DNA of 64,000 nt. It comes from Dipetalonema caudispina (Eukaryota; Nematoda; Chromadorea; Rhabditida; Onchocercidae). A program made the position numbers and the translations under genes. The DNA lies in assembly GCA_013365325.1 (NCBI GenBank), contig JABVXV010000190.1:21494-85493 (forward strand), read 5' to 3'. Positions 62,914 to 64,000 of the stretch are shown here, piece by piece. A model generated the notes under the pieces. The model had not been told where the DNA came from, searched no databases, and was given only the letters and a program-made list of their open reading frames with translations. How positions within the stretch are numbered: the first letter of the stretch is position 1; each line of letters opens with the position of its first letter.

Positions 62914-64000
62914 TGGAAAAAAAAGGGCAATTTAATTAAAAATGACGAAATTGTCGATGAGATATTATCGGAAGAGGTTGGATGAGGAGCTTTTTGAGCA
63001 GATTTACATGTTGATAAAAATTTCAATTGAATGACAAAAAGAGTGGAAGAGAATCGATGATGAATTTCTGTGCTCTAAGAACGTTCAAATTTGTCCTCAA
63101 GGCCATTTTTATTTCATATTTTAGCAAGCGAATCATTCATCTAGTGTTTTAAAAAATATCTTTTCCCCATGTATTATCATAAAATGAATATTTTTAGTTT
63201 ACTTTTTTCGTTTTTTTTTTTTTTTTTTTGTGTTACGATTATCATTTTTCAATTTCTCTTTGGTTTTTGTTCCAACATATTAATACTGAAAAATGTCCGG
63301 TTGAAGTTCAAATTTAAGTTTAAAATTGCATTTTTAACTACTGATCGATGAAATGATAGCAGCGTTTATTCACTTTCGTCGCTAAATCAATCAATTCATT
63401 TCAACTAAGGATGATAAATAATATTTCTGTCTTGGTAAAAAAAAAATTTTTTGCTTCTTCCAATTCCTCTCTCTTTTCCTCCGATTAATCACTTTGACCG
63501 TTAAAAGATTCAAAATATTTTGCAACAAATATATTTGAAAAGGATTTTAAAATTTTATTTGAATAATTTTAAAAAAAAATTGGAGGAAATCTTTCCATCT
63601 TATACTTTATAAAATATCAATTTTTTTTTTCTAATTTCACTGTAATTTCTTTTTTGCTTTTAATTCCTAATGTTCTTTTAAGTTGTCCTTTTTTTATTTC
63701 GAAATTAATTTTCGTTTGTTCAATTTACCATTTCTTATTTGAGAGAAATTTTTAGTATCAAAATGGTAGTATAATAAAAAAAAAATGAATAAAATTGACT
63801 ATCTTTGTGATTTACTCGAAGGAATTCTTTTTTTCATAATTTTAGAATTCTAAAAAATTTCAAAACTTTTTAAATCATTAAATGTGATGAATGCATAAAG
63901 CATTCATTCATTCCTATCTTTACTATAAAACAAAAGATACGTTACATTTGCATGACGCGATTGCTGTGCGAATTTTTCCAAACCTTTCTCCGTCTTCGAA

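Larger units (their letters stand above)
50474..64000. other. Gene-poor AT-rich region
   Basis: About 13.5 kb in which I find no credible exon. It consists of AT-rich DNA with many A/T homopolymers of 12-30 bases, pyrimidine tracts (52616-52670, 57396-57412, 59660-59706, 62370-62412), trinucleotide and TG microsatellites and one strong hairpin at 54078-54114. Open frames are short and dominated by Phe, Ile, Lys or Ser. It could be a long intergenic region upstream of elongin C or contain large introns of a gene outside the window. Confidence 0.6.

Overview
The window is nuclear DNA of a nematode, most likely a filarial or other clade III (Spirurina) species. The basis is strong AT richness, genes broken into many 60-250 bp exons by short-to-medium introns with TTTCAG-type acceptors, acceptor sites a few bases upstream of start codons (as expected for spliced-leader trans-splicing), and protein families that read like ordinary animal housekeeping genes. 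I see no prokaryotic operon, CRISPR array, rRNA gene or canonical tRNA gene. Exon models were built by hand. For the firmly named genes, every exon junction keeps reading phase.

Layout. 0-4.5 kb (+): C-terminal two thirds of the nuclear cap-binding subunit CBP80 (NCBP1); its 5' part lies before the window. 5.1-7.0 kb (-): mitochondrial short-chain 3-hydroxyacyl-CoA dehydrogenase, converging on NCBP1. 7-10.6 kb: AT-rich intergenic DNA. 10.6-17.5 kb (+): a small HERC ubiquitin ligase (RCC1 propeller plus HECT). 19.1-33.3 kb (-): a same-strand group in transcription order TSEN54 (tRNA splicing endonuclease), MZT1 (gamma-tubulin complex adaptor), SGF29 (SAGA/ATAC Tudor reader) and a TAF1B/Rrn7-like RNA polymerase I factor with a long C-terminal extension. 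MZT1 and SGF29 are packed so tightly that one splice acceptor appears to serve both. 34.8-35.9 kb (+): an arginine-rich protein I do not recognise. 36.4-37.8 kb (+): a two-PDZ protein with a putative PP1-docking tail. 38.5-39.5 kb (-): the last four exons of an unrecognised gene. 39.5-45.6 kb: repeats, simple-sequence DNA and a few orphan reading frames. 45.7-47.0 kb (+): profilin. 47.7-50.5 kb (-): elongin C with uncertain reading frames downstream. 50.5-64 kb: a gene-poor, AT-rich, simple-repeat stretch.

The genes do not form one pathway. They cover RNA processing (NCBP1, TSEN54), rRNA transcription (TAF1B), chromatin (SGF29), ubiquitination (HERC, elongin C), cytoskeleton (MZT1, profilin) and beta-oxidation (HADH). 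The most interesting points are the MZT1/SGF29 shared acceptor, the TAF1B extension, the SILK/RVxF-like pair in the PDZ protein, four compact hairpins (two inside introns) and several unrecognised coding segments.
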